Assembly: GCA_001510575.1 (NCBI GenBank)
Contig: LNGK01000012.1
Location: 580,389 to 644,388 of the forward strand
From: Knoxdaviesia capensis
Lineage: Eukaryota; Ascomycota; Sordariomycetes; Microascales; Gondwanamycetaceae
Length of the DNA: 64,000 nt
Direction of reading: 5' to 3'
The stretch's first letter is position 1. Every line of letters starts with the position of its first letter. The position numbers were made by a program, and so were the translations under genes. The notes under the pieces were generated by a model that did not search any database, was not told the DNA's origin, and saw only the letters and a program-made list of their open reading frames with translations. Shown one piece after another: positions 1 through 12,532 of the stretch.

Positions 1-168
1 AGGTTTTGCCATTCCAGCTGGTTCAACTTCTTAATCCTCATGCTCATGCACTCCCATTTCACTCATCACAGGCATCAAGTGTGTCTGGTGCGAAGGTCGC
101 ACATGTTCATTTAATACACCCCGGTGGGCCCCCACTCACCACGCCAGCCAGTTCTTTGGTAGCACTGC

Positions 169-2802
169 TTACGCCTGGTAGGTCGAAGCCGACACATTGC
201 CACCACGTCCAGTCCAGTTGACATGGATGTCCTGGCCAATGACGTACTTGGCCGAGGCGTGCTCGGGCTTGATGCGGAAGGTATGGGCACCGAAGTAATC
301 ACGCTGGGCCTGGAGAAGGTTGGCGGGCAGATCCTTGGTACGGTATCCATCGAACCACGACAGGGCAGTTGAGAAGGCGGGGGTGGGAAGACCGAGAAGG
401 GCGGCCTTGGCAACAACATTTCTCCAGCCAGGCTGGGCGCGGTGGATAGCCTTGTTAAAGAAGTCGTCGAAGAGCAGGTTTTCAAGGTCGGGGTTCTTGC
501 GGTAGGCAGCGGTGATATCCTTCAGGAAGACTGAGCGGATAATGCAACCACCGCGCCACATGAGGGCAATCGAGGGCTTGTTCAGCTTCCAGCCGTATTC
601 GCGGGCAGCCTAAAGGAGGAGGAATTGGGGACGAACGTTAGTACATCATATCAGAAGATAGGTGTCAGGAGGAGCTTGGTATTATAAAAGAGCTTACCTC
701 CTGCATCAGCATGAAACCCTGGGCGTAGGAGATGATCTTGGAGGCATACAGAGCCTGCTCAAGATCCTCAAGGAAGCCCTCCTTGTTTCCATCAAAGCTG
801 TTCACACGGCCAACATACTCCAGCTTGGTGGAGGCAGTGACACGCTCATCCTTGATGCCAGACAGGCAACGGGCAAGCACAGCCTCGGCGATCAGGGTGA
901 CGGGCATGCCAAGGTCAAGGGCGTTGATAGAGGTCCACTTTCCAGTTCCCTTCTGTCCGGCCTTGTCAAGGATCTTTTCAACGAGAGGAGTGCCATCGTC
1001 ATCGTTGAAGTACATGATGTCCCGAGTAATCTCAATCAGGAACGAGTCCAGCACGCCCTTGTTCCACTTGGCGAAAGTGTCACCGATCTCCTTGCCGGAC
1101 ATACCCAGGCCACGCTTCATGATGTCGTAAGCTTCACAGATGAGCTGCATGTCACCGTACTCAATACCGTTGTGAACCATCTTGACGTAGTGGCCAGCAC
1201 CCTCGTCACCAACCCACTCGCAGCAAGGCTCGCCGTCGCTCTTGGCAGCAATGCTCTGGAAGATGTCCTTGATGAAAGGCCAGGCCTCCTCGTTACCACC
1301 GGGCATCAACGAGGGGCCGAAGCGGGCACCCTCTTCACCACCAGACACACCCGAGCCGACAAAGCGGATACCCTTGCTGGTGAGGTACTTGGTGCGGCGG
1401 TTGGAGTCGGGGAAGTGGGAGTTACCACCATCGATGATGATGTCGCCACGCTCCAGAAGGGGCAGAAGGCTCTCAATCCAGTCATCGACGGCCTGTCCGG
1501 CCTGGACGAGAAGCATAACACGGCGAGGCTTCTTCAGCTTAGCAACGAACTCTTCGGGAGAGTGGGCGCCAACAATCGACTTGCCCTTGGCCTCGTTGAT
1601 CAGGAAGCGATCGACCTTGGAGATGGTACGGTTGAAAGCGCAGATGGTAAAGCCATGGTCAGCCATGTTCAGAATCAGGTTCTGGCCCCTAATTAGAGAG
1701 AAAGACATCGGGTTAGATTCGAATAATGATGTCAAGCATGTGTTGTGTTCAATATCAGCAAGCCCATATCACTCCATCCTACAACACCACACCTTCCCTG
1801 AGCATGATGATTGAGCCACATCATCGTATTGAATATGACACGGGGAGTCCAAAGCTCTGGATATGTGAAGAGCATGAGTGAAGGAAGTGCGTGCAGGAGG
1901 GTTTGCTCAATAATACAGCACCGGCACACGTATAATAGACAATATCTTCGGCCAAAGCTGCCGGGAAGGAGCAGACGACATGAGAGGAAGGACGGCGCTT
2001 ACATGACGGCCAGACCGATAAGGCCAAGATCAGCGCTAGAGAAAAAGTTAAGTTAGCATTTATTTGGCTTCTTTGATTGCTAGAGAAGAAACAGGTCTCT
2101 CATGTTGGAAGATTCCACATTCGGTGCACAAACACGCTGGTTGGTTGAGCTTGCAAAGCTTGCTGGAAGCTGCCTAGGCGAGCTCTAGCAGCCAATAAAG
2201 CAATGAGTCTATGGACATCGTCAAGGGAGAAAATGTGCACAGAAAGGGGCGAAGATATAAAAAGATTGAAGCACGGAATGAGGCAAATATTGGGGTCTCG
2301 TAGCTGACTGAAGAAGGGGCAGATATGCTAAGAGGTGGACAGTGCTAACTCTCTGGAGGGAGGGTAGTTGAAGTGGGATGAAATCGAGCAGGGACGGCAT
2401 GTGGCAACAGATGTGTTGAAAGCCAGAACAGCACGGAAATTAAAGCGCGCAGTACCAGTTTCAATTCTCGTTTGAAGCAAGACGGAAACGGCTGCTGTTT
2501 AGTTGTTCTTTCCAATTACTTTCACGCAAGACGTGCGGAAGCAGTGAAGAGTTCAAAGAAGCATTGGCAAGCCTGATCAGGAAAGCAAAGTGTAAAAGAA
2601 GATTGACTGTAATCATGGTCTGATAGGTTTATGGGTTTTGACTATGGGTAGCTCGACTGAAGCTGGGAAAATCATCATCAAATGTGTATACGGGACTATG
2701 GTGGGGTAAAATTCAGAGCAACGGGAAAGACGCCCAGGGGAGCTCAAAACTCTAGCAACAAGATGGTGGCACAGAAAAGGTCACTTACACAGCTCCAGAC
2801 AT
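169..2802 (-). CDS. gndA: 6-phosphogluconate dehydrogenase, decarboxylating
   Basis: This enzyme oxidises 6-phosphogluconate to ribulose 5-phosphate and CO2 while reducing NADP+, the third step of the cytosolic oxidative pentose phosphate pathway. I read four coding exons on the minus strand: 2802-2789, 2035-2003, 1688-698 and 609-169. They join in frame to about 492 residues, the usual size. The N-terminus MSGAVADLGLIGLAVMGQNL carries the Rossmann dinucleotide loop. NRT follows, consistent with NADP phosphate binding. The family signature is seen around GSGVSGGEEGARFGPS, and the catalytic Lys lies in HYVKMVHNGIEYGDM. The C-terminal DYFGAHTFRI is typical. The first intron is unusually long (about 753 bp) and follows only 14 coding bases. 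A further intron in the leader (2974-2863) is possible. Function is certain from the family; exon edges are inferred from splice consensus and frame. Confidence 0.97.
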
Positions 2803-5800
2803 TGTGATGAGTTCGTCGTCAACGACAGAGAGAAATTTGTCGAGTTTATATGTAAATGGTGTCTAGTACGATATGAAGATTGTCAGTCAGAAAAGACTCG
2901 TTCGGCCCTGGGGAGAGCATAGCTTATGATAGCTATCAACAGAGAATGGACGACAAGATCGAAGGTGAACTCACGAGAAAGACTGGCTTTGAAAGATAAT
3001 TAGGAAGAGTGTAGCGAGGATGTATGTAGAGAAGAGGATGGTAATGTGGAACTGGAGAGAAGGAAATAATAGAAAGAAAGAGAGAAGAGAGAGAGAAAGG
3101 GACGAGAACCTTGAAGAAGACTGGCCGAAAGAGAGAATTATATGTAACAGAAATCCGAAGGCCTGACTAGGAAACATGTAGTAGGGGCAGAAAAAAGCGG
3201 GTATGCTCCAAGCTACGAACCTCAGGCTATGATTGTGATTTCCTTGGGGCAGGAAGGGGGAGGGGTGAAAAATGTCCCAGCGGGGGGGTCTCCGGCCTTA
3301 GGTACAGGTACAAAGTACATGTACCCGTAATTTACTTCGTGGATATTCATGTATCGCCCCAAGTTTATTGCTGTTTGAAGCCGTTTTAGCATCCATCGAG
3401 GGACCTGCTGGCCAACCAACCAGTCTACACAAAGAAGTGGAATCTTGTTCTATTTTTCTGCGCACGGAGCTGGAACTTGGGCCTTGTTTGGGGAAGTACC
3501 GATGCTTGGTGCTTTTCTTTTTTTTTTTTTTCCTCTGACGTACGTAGCTATGGTGTTTGGGTAAGGTACCGACGTCGACGGCAGTCGTGGTTGTCATCCT
3601 CAGTAAACTCTTAGTGATTCAGCATTGGCCGATATCTTGTTAACGGACCAGAGTTGAATGATTCTGAAGAATCCTTCTCATTCCTTCTTTCAAGCTTGCA
3701 ATGATGGATCCCCGATGGAAGAAGGATGGGAAACAAAGGACATCAGCCATCCCTTGACATGTCCCAATCCACGAACTTTGTTGTCCGTCGTTGGCGGTCC
3801 GGAATACGGAGATTGAGTGGCAGAAGTCGACATTTCAAGCTTCCCAAGTCGTGACTGAGTATCTGCGATCCGAACCCTTGCACACAAACCTGAACGACGG
3901 AATTGAAGGAGGGGCAGTTCTTGCAGTACAGTGAGCTGCCCATGCCACACTGTACGTAAATGTGGAACTAAACTGATCCTTCCCTCTAGACGCCTTCTCC
4001 TGGTAAGCCTCCCCTTTCCGTGTTCTGTCAATGCAATTGGCACGGCTACACATATGTTCACATTGTCAGGACTCCCGCGGCTCATCGAGGTGATTGATCG
4101 ATTTCCTTGCATTTCATCGCTTCATCTATCAAACATTTCCACGAACGAAATATACAGCCCCTCCAGTGCGTGTCTGCCGGGCCCTCGAAGCTCCCCCTCG
4201 TTGTCCCTCCAGTCCGCTATCTGGTCCCGTCCACATACTGTAACGAAGAGGTTGCATAACTGGGCGTAATTCCAGGGTGTGTTACTGAGAACCCCATACG
4301 CCACCTCTCCATACTGTACTCCTAGAAGTAATATGCCTTTCGCCAGTCTTCCAATCAGGGTTGCACCGTGTCTCTGTCTTGATCATGAAAAACATGTTGT
4401 CATACTGAGGTGCATCTGTCAACCGAGACTCCGGACCTATCATCCCATTGCTGAAAGAAAGAAAAAAACGACCACCACCACCCTTCCAGACGCAAATGAC
4501 CCTAACTTGAAGATCAGAAAAAAATTTCAAATCTGACAATCCTCCCGTCGCACCCGAACTCTGCCCCTCCTTTCTTCGTGTTTCTGTGCACTATACCGTA
4601 AATCATATATCACCACCTAGCGTCCATGAAACATGATAGACTTGCTACAACACTACCCCTTGGGACACATTGATAGTGTAATGCGCAAATCTGCTCAGAG
4701 CTCGCTTCCCTGCTACAGTTATATACGACACACAAGCTCTATGCTATACAGTCTTCATGCTTGGATGCAAAACTACCCGATGTGTGCTTCTTCTACAAAA
4801 CCCTGACTGTTTCGTAACCATACGATATTTGTTGGAAGATGGAGAAGCAGTGATTTGATAGGTAAAATATATATATATATATATATAAAAACTAATAAAG
4901 GCTACGGAAGGGCTTGCGCTCCTTCTCCGCGAGAATGAATTAGATCCTGCATCATGTTCGGCCATTCGTGTGTTAGTGCAGGCCTGAATGATCTTGATTA
5001 GATAGGATGTGAAAGTATTTCCTGATTTTCTTCCCCTTCGAGAGACCCAACGACGGCCAGAATGGAAAAGGAACGAATGAAGGGGCAAAAACAAAATAAC
5101 CCCGATGGAAATCGGGTCCCTGTAAAGTCCCAGCGAGCTCCGTTAAGTCGGACAGAATCTCATTGCGAGTGCGAGGGACGCCTAGACTACACAGGACATG
5201 GCTGAGACTACGGCAAACTGAGCTCCGTGATCGCTTCGCTTTCGCTCAGATTCCTCTCTCCCGGTAGGGAGGGTATAACCCCTCCATGCCGAAATTTTCG
5301 CTTGCATATTTTCGCGAAAGACTCGTGGCCCATTTACCGATCCATCCCCGTGAGATACCTACCTATTATTTTCATTTCTCTCTCTCTCTCTCCCTCTTTC
5401 TCTCTCTCTCTCCGGGCTCATATCAACTGGATAAACGATGATAGCAGGCAAGCCGCTTAACTTCTATTGGGGGGGAAGGGAGGGGGGGGAGGTCTGTGGA
5501 AAATTCTTCACATACCCACTCCCAGCCAACCCTGAATCCAATATTATCTCTCTCGACAATCACAGATATTTATCCGGTCTCCAGATGTTGCGCTGAAATT
5601 CCATTGCCGCCCGCGCCTTGACACTGTTAAGCTCTTGCTAGAGAAAAGAAAATGCAGACAAAGCGGGGTGTTCGAGAGCTATGAGCAACGCTTGGCTACG
5701 ATCAAGGTTCCCTGACAAGTCACAACATCACCATTCGTAGCTCATCCCACTTTGCTCATGCGTAAAATACTGTACGGACACATACACGTAGACTATATTT

Positions 5801-6788
5801 ACACGCGGAATCCTGGACCTTGGCTATTGGATCAGTTTGCCGGAGGGCCTCCAAAGAAGTGCCTGTTTTTCAGGGCCGACCTAACAAGTTGTTACAGACA
5901 CCCCCAATGAAAACCCACTTTCTCTCCCACTTACGCCATGGAGATGACCCCGTTTTCTTGCAAATACCCCCATAATCCTCAGCTCCTGGTCAGGAATTTC
6001 CGGTCGGTCGTCAATCCTTTCGTGTGGCCAAGGACCCTCGTGAGCCGCATGCGCTTCGGACTGGATGATATATACAACTTCGTAGCAAATGAAAGAATCA
6101 GAATGGGGTGAATCACGGGTCTTTGGCAAGTACACTCTATCCGACTTGAACACCGGATTTTATAGGTTTCTGGATAATGACATCACACTTTCCCGGTAAA
6201 TTCGGTCCTAGTATTTCGAAACGGCGTATGAATCTCGACTTGTTCTCACGGTCTGGATTTCGGACCCCGCCATGCTCGGATAGTTTTGGTCGGTTCAATA
6301 TTTTTCCGTTTGTGAGGTTTTTTTCCGCCTCATAATCCCCAGCCACTCACCCCGAGTAATGTGGCGTAATGTGGCACAAAGTATTTACTGCCACTTTACA
6401 CCGCCCTGTCCGCCAGGTCGCCAGAAAAAAAACAACGACTGGGTTTGCAATATCACCACGTCACATCACATCTCGTTCAGACTTCATATGTCCTTTCAGC
6501 CACTTCCCTTATCCAACTCTAGTCACATGGTGGTTTGGTTTCTTTTTTATCACCAGGTAATTTAGGTCAGATAACAGCTAGTCTCGGTGGCCCAAGGCGA
6601 GCTGTTTTGCGAGAGAAAGAGAAGAGGTACGTTCGTCAAGCCTGCCGCAAATCATCCACAGTTTTGAGGAAGGGTCGACGAGAGATACAAGCAAAAGCGA
6701 AAGAGGAGGAGCAATCCAAGAAGGCCCATTCCCCGGTTCTTCTCTGTTAATTTCTTCGCGTTCCGTTTTGCCGGTTCATTCATTCATC
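2803..6788. other. gene-free stretch between divergent gndA and RNA-binding gene
   Basis: About 4 kb separates the two divergent start codons. The part next to gndA (roughly 3040-3130) is pyrimidine-rich on the minus strand, as in many fungal leaders. A possible leader intron (donor 2974, branch CTGAC, acceptor AG at 2864-2863) is seen there. The rest has only short, unrelated open frames, an AT dinucleotide run (4867-4887), CT runs near 5375-5415 and G runs near 5468-5490. I see no RNA gene and no protein homology. It probably holds two promoters and leaders. Confidence 0.6.
4867..4887. repeat. AT dinucleotide microsatellite
   Basis: About ten consecutive AT units lie in the intergenic stretch left of the RNA-binding protein gene. 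It is a simple repeat with no coding context, probably variable in length between strains. Confidence 0.9.
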
Positions 6789-8033
6789 ATGTCCTATCCT
6801 CCACCTCCAGGTTCCACGGGAAGCCCAGGAGACACGTCGTCCAAGTCCCATCCATCGCTCCCGGCGCGCCCCCCTCCATCGAGCACGCCTGGGGGATTCA
6901 AGTCTTCGTTTACGAAATCGTCCGCACACACTCCGGTGGCCGTTGCATCGCCTCCCCACATTTCTATATCAGCTTCCTTGGCCACATACTCGGCTCCCCC
7001 CGCGGGCCCAGCCCAGCACCAGTATGGACCGACTGCATACGGCCCCACCTCGTATGGGCCTGCCCAACCCCCCAGAGCCGTGAACAATACGGGGCCCTAT
7101 TCAGCGACAGGGCAACCCCCCATGATTACAACTACGGCTCCTCCGCAGAGATATAACCAGCACAACCAACACCGCCAGCAGTACGGAGCAAATCGCAACA
7201 ACACCGGCGCCTCAAACAGATACACTGCACATGCGGGTCAAACCACCTATGGTGCGGCGCAGCCAACCCCAGGTGCGTATGGTACGACTGTTATGGGCAA
7301 CTATGAAGCCGATATGATGGCTGCACAGATTGCGCAGTGGCAGACCGCCTACTCTACCCCCGGCAGCGCCGACGCCACAGCCGCCGGCACCCCGACAGCT
7401 ATTGGACCAGTGTATGGGCCTGGAGGATTCGATCCCACACGGTCGTATGAAACGGGCGACCAAGCCAGTGGTGTGCCCGGCGCCACCGACGCCACCGCAG
7501 CCGCCTCGACCGAGAAGAAGAAAACGGTTGCGCGCGAGGGAGGCGGCAAGAAGTGGACGGACGAAACTCTTCTCGAATGGGACCCCGCGCATCTGCGTCT
7601 ATTCGTCGGAAACTTGGGAGGCGAAGTCACAGATGACTCGTTGCTAAAGGCGTTTGCCGGGTGGAAGTCGGTTCAGAAGGCGCGCGTGATCCGCGATCGC
7701 CGTACGTTCAAGTCCAAGGGCTACGGCTTTGTGTCGTTCAGCGACCCTGACGACTTCTTCCAGGCAGCCAAGGAGATGAACGGCAAGTACATTCAGAGTC
7801 ATCCCGTGGTAGTGCGCAAGGCGACGACGGAGATCAAGATCACAAACACGAAAGACAAGAACCGCCACGGGAAAGGCGGATACCACAACCATAATAACAA
7901 CGGCGGTGGGAACAACGCGAACAAAAAGAAGGGCCACCAGGAGGGAAATGTCCTTGGTCCCAGTTCCGGAGGTGGTGTGCAGAAGTCGAGCAGTGGCCAG
8001 AAGATGCGCAACGGAATGAAGCTTCTTGGTTAG
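6789..8033 (+). CDS. RRM RNA-binding protein of the RBM42 type
   Basis: A single-exon gene for 414 residues. Residues 1-250 are Pro/Gly/Ala/Tyr-rich and low complexity, with YGPTAYGPTSYGP-like repeats. One RNA recognition motif spans about 269-344, with RNP2 LFVGNL near 271-276 and RNP1 KGYGFVSF near 310-317. The sequence just before and inside the RRM (WDPAHLRLFVGNLGGEVTDD, then KARVIRDRRT and KEMNGKY) matches the RBM42 family closely. The tail is Asn/Gly/Lys-rich. RBM42 proteins bind RNA and have been linked to hnRNP K and splicing in animals; the role in fungi is not well defined. I chose the ATG at 6789; an in-frame ATG 21 bases upstream at 6768 would add seven residues. An AATAAA-like signal lies near 8175. 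Confidence 0.9.
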   Translation: MSYPPPPGSTGSPGDTSSKSHPSLPARPPPSSTPGGFKSSFTKSSAHTPVAVASPPHISISASLATYSAPPAGPAQHQYGPTAYGPTSYGPAQPPRAVNNTGPYSATGQPPMITTTAPPQRYNQHNQHRQQYGANRNNTGASNRYTAHAGQTTYGAAQPTPGAYGTTVMGNYEADMMAAQIAQWQTAYSTPGSADATAAGTPTAIGPVYGPGGFDPTRSYETGDQASGVPGATDATAAASTEKKKTVAREGGGKKWTDETLLEWDPAHLRLFVGNLGGEVTDDSLLKAFAGWKSVQKARVIRDRRTFKSKGYGFVSFSDPDDFFQAAKEMNGKYIQSHPVVVRKATTEIKITNTKDKNRHGKGGYHNHNNNGGGNNANKKKGHQEGNVLGPSSGGGVQKSSSGQKMRNGMKLLG

Positions 8034-9143
8034 AGGGCGTCACGAAGGGCTGACATGGCAAATGCATTTTTTATTGTGAGATTGGGTGGTTAAGTCATGG
8101 AACAGGGTTGGCGCTCCGGAGTACTTTTTCAGGACATGAAGTTTTTTCAGCGATGTGTTACTGTCAATAGAGTTAATAAACGTGATGTTGCTGTCTCACA
8201 ATTATCTCCGTGATGTGAGCCGCTTAGGGTTGGGGGTTTGCTTTTGGCGAGACGAGTAGGGTGAAATGAATGGTCACACTGACACTGCATTTTAGCGAGA
8301 ATTCAACAGGCGCATCAGGAAATTATGTGAAAGTTTAAGGCTCGTATACTCGAGGAGGTGAATATATTCTCAACAAACTTAAGTAAACAGGGCAAGTGTT
8401 TATAATATTCCAAGATACTCGTGTAATGACGCATTCCATTTCTTCGCTGACATGGGCAAGATCCAATACCACGAACGTTGTAGCAAGATTGAACATTAGA
8501 CCCAAACCCTAAAAAATAAAGCTATCAACTTACGTAACATAGTACCGCATGTTTCTCCGCGTAATCTCTTTTGGTTTGATGGCGATGATACTTGGCTTCA
8601 TCCAGTCTCCTGGCTTAATTCTGTTCACAGTTTATTGTGGTTGTCCGTTTCTCGTCTTAACAGAAACTGGGGGTGTCTGATATACCACAAGACAGATTGG
8701 TTGAGCAAGAGAGCTCTGCAAGCAACGAATTGTCTTGTAGTACAAGACAAAAGGACCTCGAATACTACACCACCCCCTTCACCACACACGCTCAGACCTC
8801 TCTAAGTCTCGGGGTTTGGAAATGTTTCTTCAGCCAGCATAGGTGGCCGACGTTCGTGTTTTCTTCTTATATCCTTACCATTCCGTATATATATTTTTTC
8901 CTTCAACCAGCCCACTCCCACTGTGGTCACCGCCGTTCCTGTTTGGTTATTTGTTCTTGCTTGCCAGATTCGATAACTGGCCCACTGTCCGTTTGTTTCC
9001 AACGGTGATTCTCATATTTCTTTTTGGGTTTGATCTGGCCCCATCACCATCCCATATTCAAGGTCCACCTGAAGACTCCTAGTAGCTAGCCTGGAAGGAG
9101 AGCTCCCAATTCTATCGACTCCATTCCCCCTCCGACGAATCCG
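8034..9143. other. intergenic, 3' region and leader
   Basis: About 1.1 kb between two genes on the same strand. The left part holds the likely 3' end of the RBM42-like gene, with TTAATAAA near 8175. The right part (about 8760-9110) is pyrimidine-rich and looks like the leader of the transporter gene. No further gene seen. Confidence 0.6.
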
Positions 9144-11143
9144 ATGGCACCACGGCGGTTCGTTGCCGCATCCCCCAGCCCATCGCCACCCCTTTCCTTG
9201 AACTCCGGCGCCGCTCCCGCTTCCTCCTCCCGCCTTACTACCACCGGGCCGGCGGCATCCGACCCCCCTTCGCGCTCCGACAGCTTCGTGTCCGTTCACG
9301 CTCCCTCGACAATCTCTGCGGCTGCCTCCTCATCGTCACCGACTCGTTCTGCTGGTCCCGGAGCTGCAGCATCTACCTCACGGGTAATACGGTCCACCGC
9401 TACACGTGACACCTTCGAGATGAAGCCCCTTGGCCAAGGCATCAGCGGCAGTGGCGGTGGTCGGAGGCGCATGAACTCGCTTCGTAATAGCGTCTCAATA
9501 TCGGCTGGCGTGGATGTTCTCGATAGCGACTTTGATGATACACATACCGGGGGAGTTGCTTCGTCTGTTGCTGGATCTGGTCCGCCGCCGGCGGCATCAT
9601 CATCATCATCACGCGGAGCGATACCTATGCGATCATCTTCACTCAGTGCTAGCAAGGATACTGAGAGCGATTATAGCTTATCTGACGACGATCTTCGAGA
9701 CGACGAGGAACACGGACTTACCCACGGAGAGCTGCATAGTAGACGGCGACGACGGCGACGAATTGCCAATATGCAGTTCGATGGTGGTCCTGGTGGCGAC
9801 GAGGCCATCACGGCGGACGAGAAGAAGGAAGCTGACCATGATGTCGTGCGGCGGCTGTTGATAAATGCTGGGCTTATATTACTGTGGTATATATTCTCGT
9901 TGAGTATATCTTTGGTGAGTAGTAAACCTTCAGAGCAGACGTGAGTGGCGGGATCCCGAGTACCCATCCACTAACTCCTTTTCATTCTTACAGTACAACA
10001 AATGGATGTTCGGACAAGGAAACCTCAACTTCAAATTCCCCCTTTTCACAACCTCGGCGCATATGCTGGTCCAATATGGACTCTCGGCGTTAGTTTTGTA
10101 CTTTGTGCCCTCTCTTCGACTGCCCCATGGACACAGTTCCGACATGGGCCGGTCTCGCCATGAACCCGAGCCGGAACCTCAGATGACGAAATTTTTCTAT
10201 CTGACACGTATCGGCCCCTGTGGCATGGCTACGGGGCTGGATATCGGACTCGGAAACATGTCCCTTCTCTTCATCACTCTCACCTTCTATAGTAAGTTGA
10301 CGTTTCCTTCGTACACTACGATGGGTATACCGCTGGATCTTTGAACTAACGCGTGTTTTCTCCATAGCTATGTGCAAATCCTCTGCTCTTGCATTTGTTC
10401 TCCTCTTCGCGTTTGTATTCCGTCTCGAGCAGCCGACGTGGCGCCTGGTTGCTATCATTGGAACCATGATTGTCGGTGTGGTTATGATGGTCGCCGGCGA
10501 GGTTGAGTTTAGCCTGACGGGCTTTAGCTTGGTAATTCTGGCCGCCTTTTTCTCCGGCTTCAGATGGGGTCTGACGCAGATCCTCCTGCTGCGCAATCCG
10601 GCCACGTCGAATCCGTTCTCGAGCATCTTCTACCTTGCGCCTGTCATGTTTATGACACTCTTCCTGATTGCCCTCCCGGTGGAGGGCTTCCCATCGTTGA
10701 TCGTCGGTGTGCGTGCGCTGATCGACGAATGGGGTCTACTGGCTCCGTGCTTCCTGTTATTCCCCGGCGCCATTGCGTTCTGCATGACCGCGTCTGAATT
10801 TGCGCTGCTGCAGCGCACTTCGGTCGTCACGCTGTCGATTGCCGGCATTTTCAAGGAAGTGGTTACTATTTCCGCGGCAGCTCTCGTTTTTGAGGACCGC
10901 CTGACACTTGTTAACTTCGTCGGCCTGGTCATTACCCTGATAGCAATCGTCACATATAACTACGTGAAGATCACGAAGATGCGCCGCGAGGCGCAGATGG
11001 ACGTGCACCGAGTACATCTTGAACTGTTGTCCCCGACAACGGGTTCAGGTCTCGGCCCGGATCATGAATCTAACGATTCCTCTTCGTCAGGTGAAGATGT
11101 TGGTCTTTTGCAGGAGGGATATGTCAAGCCGGCAGCAAGATAA
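9144..11143 (+). CDS. nucleotide-sugar/triose-phosphate-type transporter, SLC35C2 (Ymd8) family
   Basis: A multi-pass membrane protein of the drug/metabolite transporter superfamily, expected in the Golgi or another secretory membrane; the substrate is unknown. Three exons, 9144-9914, 9994-10291 and 10368-11143, join to 614 residues, with GTGAGT and GTAAGT donors and a CTAAC branch site in each intron. The first 240 or so residues are Ser/Ala/Pro-rich, then acidic, and look cytosolic and disordered. The transporter domain starts at about LINAGLILLWYIFS, followed by YNKWMFG and GLDIGLGNMSLLFITLTFYTMCKSS, which are landmarks of the SLC35C/TPT branch. About ten hydrophobic segments follow, ending in IAIVTYNYVKITKMRREAQ and an acidic tail. 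The long disordered N-terminus is common in fungal members. Family call is firm; function is by family only. Confidence 0.93.
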
Positions 11144-11481
11144 ACCATCTTCGGTATGATGAAGCTGGCTTCTCCTAACTGCTCTGAACCTTTCGTACTG
11201 CATGAACATTATGGAAAAGTCTTGCTGTATTGTATGTACATGGCATGTGCTCACGTATGGGGGCCGTGGCATATGTATAGAGTATATAGGAATATTGGGG
11301 GTATGATACCATTATTGGATCTTGTAACAATCGATTTCTTTTCTTTTTGCGTTGGTAATTTTCTTGTTTCTTCCTTCTCTAGGATCATGCACTTGGAATG
11401 CTGTTTATTTAGAAGACACACTGTTTAACCCGTTTCTATCTCTCCAACTTCTTCCCCTATGACTCTGCTGGTGGTGATGTA

Positions 11482-12532
11482 TTACAATGACACGCAGCTC
11501 TCCGCGCTATCCTCGATAAAGATACCACCGTAAACGATGCCTTCATCCAACCCAATCTCCTGGAAGCCGGAGTTGACCACATCGCTGGTGCCCGTCGGCT
11601 TCTTGAGCATGCCGATTTGGTACTGGCCATTTCCGGCGTTATTATTATAAATGGGCTCAGTGACCTTGACGAGGGGTTCATTGCCAGCTGAGTACCACAT
11701 TTGGATGGTGCTACAGAACGGAGAGGGAAGAAACAAGGTTAGAGATGGGTTAAACGAGATTGTGCAACTGGCATGATACACAGGAGAGGGGCGAGCACTT
11801 ACTTGGCGGTGAAGTCCAGGGTCACGGCAAAGTTCTGCCACGAGTCCTCAAGCACCGGGGTCGACCAAACCTGGCGGTTGTTGCGGTCAAGCAGCTTGAA
11901 AGTGTTTGGCGGGAGGCCAGACTGGCCCAGGATCGAACCGACCTGGAAGTTGAACTGGTTTGCGTCGTACGCAGCAGTCTCGTGCCACACAAGCTATATT
12001 TCCGTCCCCACGAAGAAACACCGTTAGCAAACGCCACACCAGCGACCGCTTTTTTGTCCTCCTTCGGCCAAAAGCCTACCAGGTACTCATGCGTCAGGTT
12101 TACAGGCCGAGCAGCGTCGAGGTGCACGCTGAAGTGCAAGGTCTTGAGTCCAATCGAAGCTGGGCTCGCATCGTTCGAGTCAGCGAGGAACTGTAGGCCA
12201 GCGCGGCGGAACCCGCGCTGCGTCATGAAGATCGAGTCGTCGCTCAGCGTGACACCGAGCGGGAGTGTTCCGTTGCAGGCATCAAATCGCGACGGGGCCG
12301 GCGACACGCCGTTCCCCAGCTGCACAATCGAGCTCCACTTCAGGCCCTCGCCCTTCACGTAGTCCGGGTTGAATGGCATCCACCCGCCCCCGTTGCGCGT
12401 GTCGAAGTCCGCTGCTGTCGCTGTGGCCGGTACTCGTCCGTCGAAGACCATCGGGCACCGCACCGTGGCGGCAGTGGCAGGCGTGGCGAGCGCGAGGAGC
12501 GCCGACAGGCCTAGGGCTGCATAGGAGAGCAT
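11482..12532 (-). CDS. secreted glycoside hydrolase family 131 beta-glucanase
   Basis: Predicted extracellular enzyme of about 290 residues. Characterised GH131 members cleave beta-1,3/1,6/1,4-glucans, so action on plant or fungal wall glucan is likely. Three exons, 12532-12080, 11993-11803 and 11710-11482, join in frame. The first intron has a GCTAACG branch site. A signal peptide is clear (MLSYAALGLSALLALATPATA). After splicing the junction reads NLTHEYLLVWHETAAYDANQ, and the second junction reads LDFTANTIQMWYSAGNEP. Both match the GH131 fold, as does the C-terminus with GQYQIGMLKKPTGTSD and YGGIFIEDSAESC. No carbohydrate-binding module or GPI signal is seen, only a short tail. Catalytic residues were not assigned. 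Reading straight through the first intron is possible but breaks the conserved WHE region. Confidence 0.92.

Noticed and set aside
662..1696. Long plus-strand open frame (344 codons) opposite gndA.
   Set aside because: Exact antisense shadow of the 6-phosphogluconate dehydrogenase exon; composition reflects the codon bias of the real gene.
11799..12079. Reading the GH131 gene without its first intron, giving a longer unbroken frame.
   Set aside because: It loses the conserved THEYL-WHETAAYDANQ region, while the 86-base intron has donor, GCTAACG branch and acceptor in phase.
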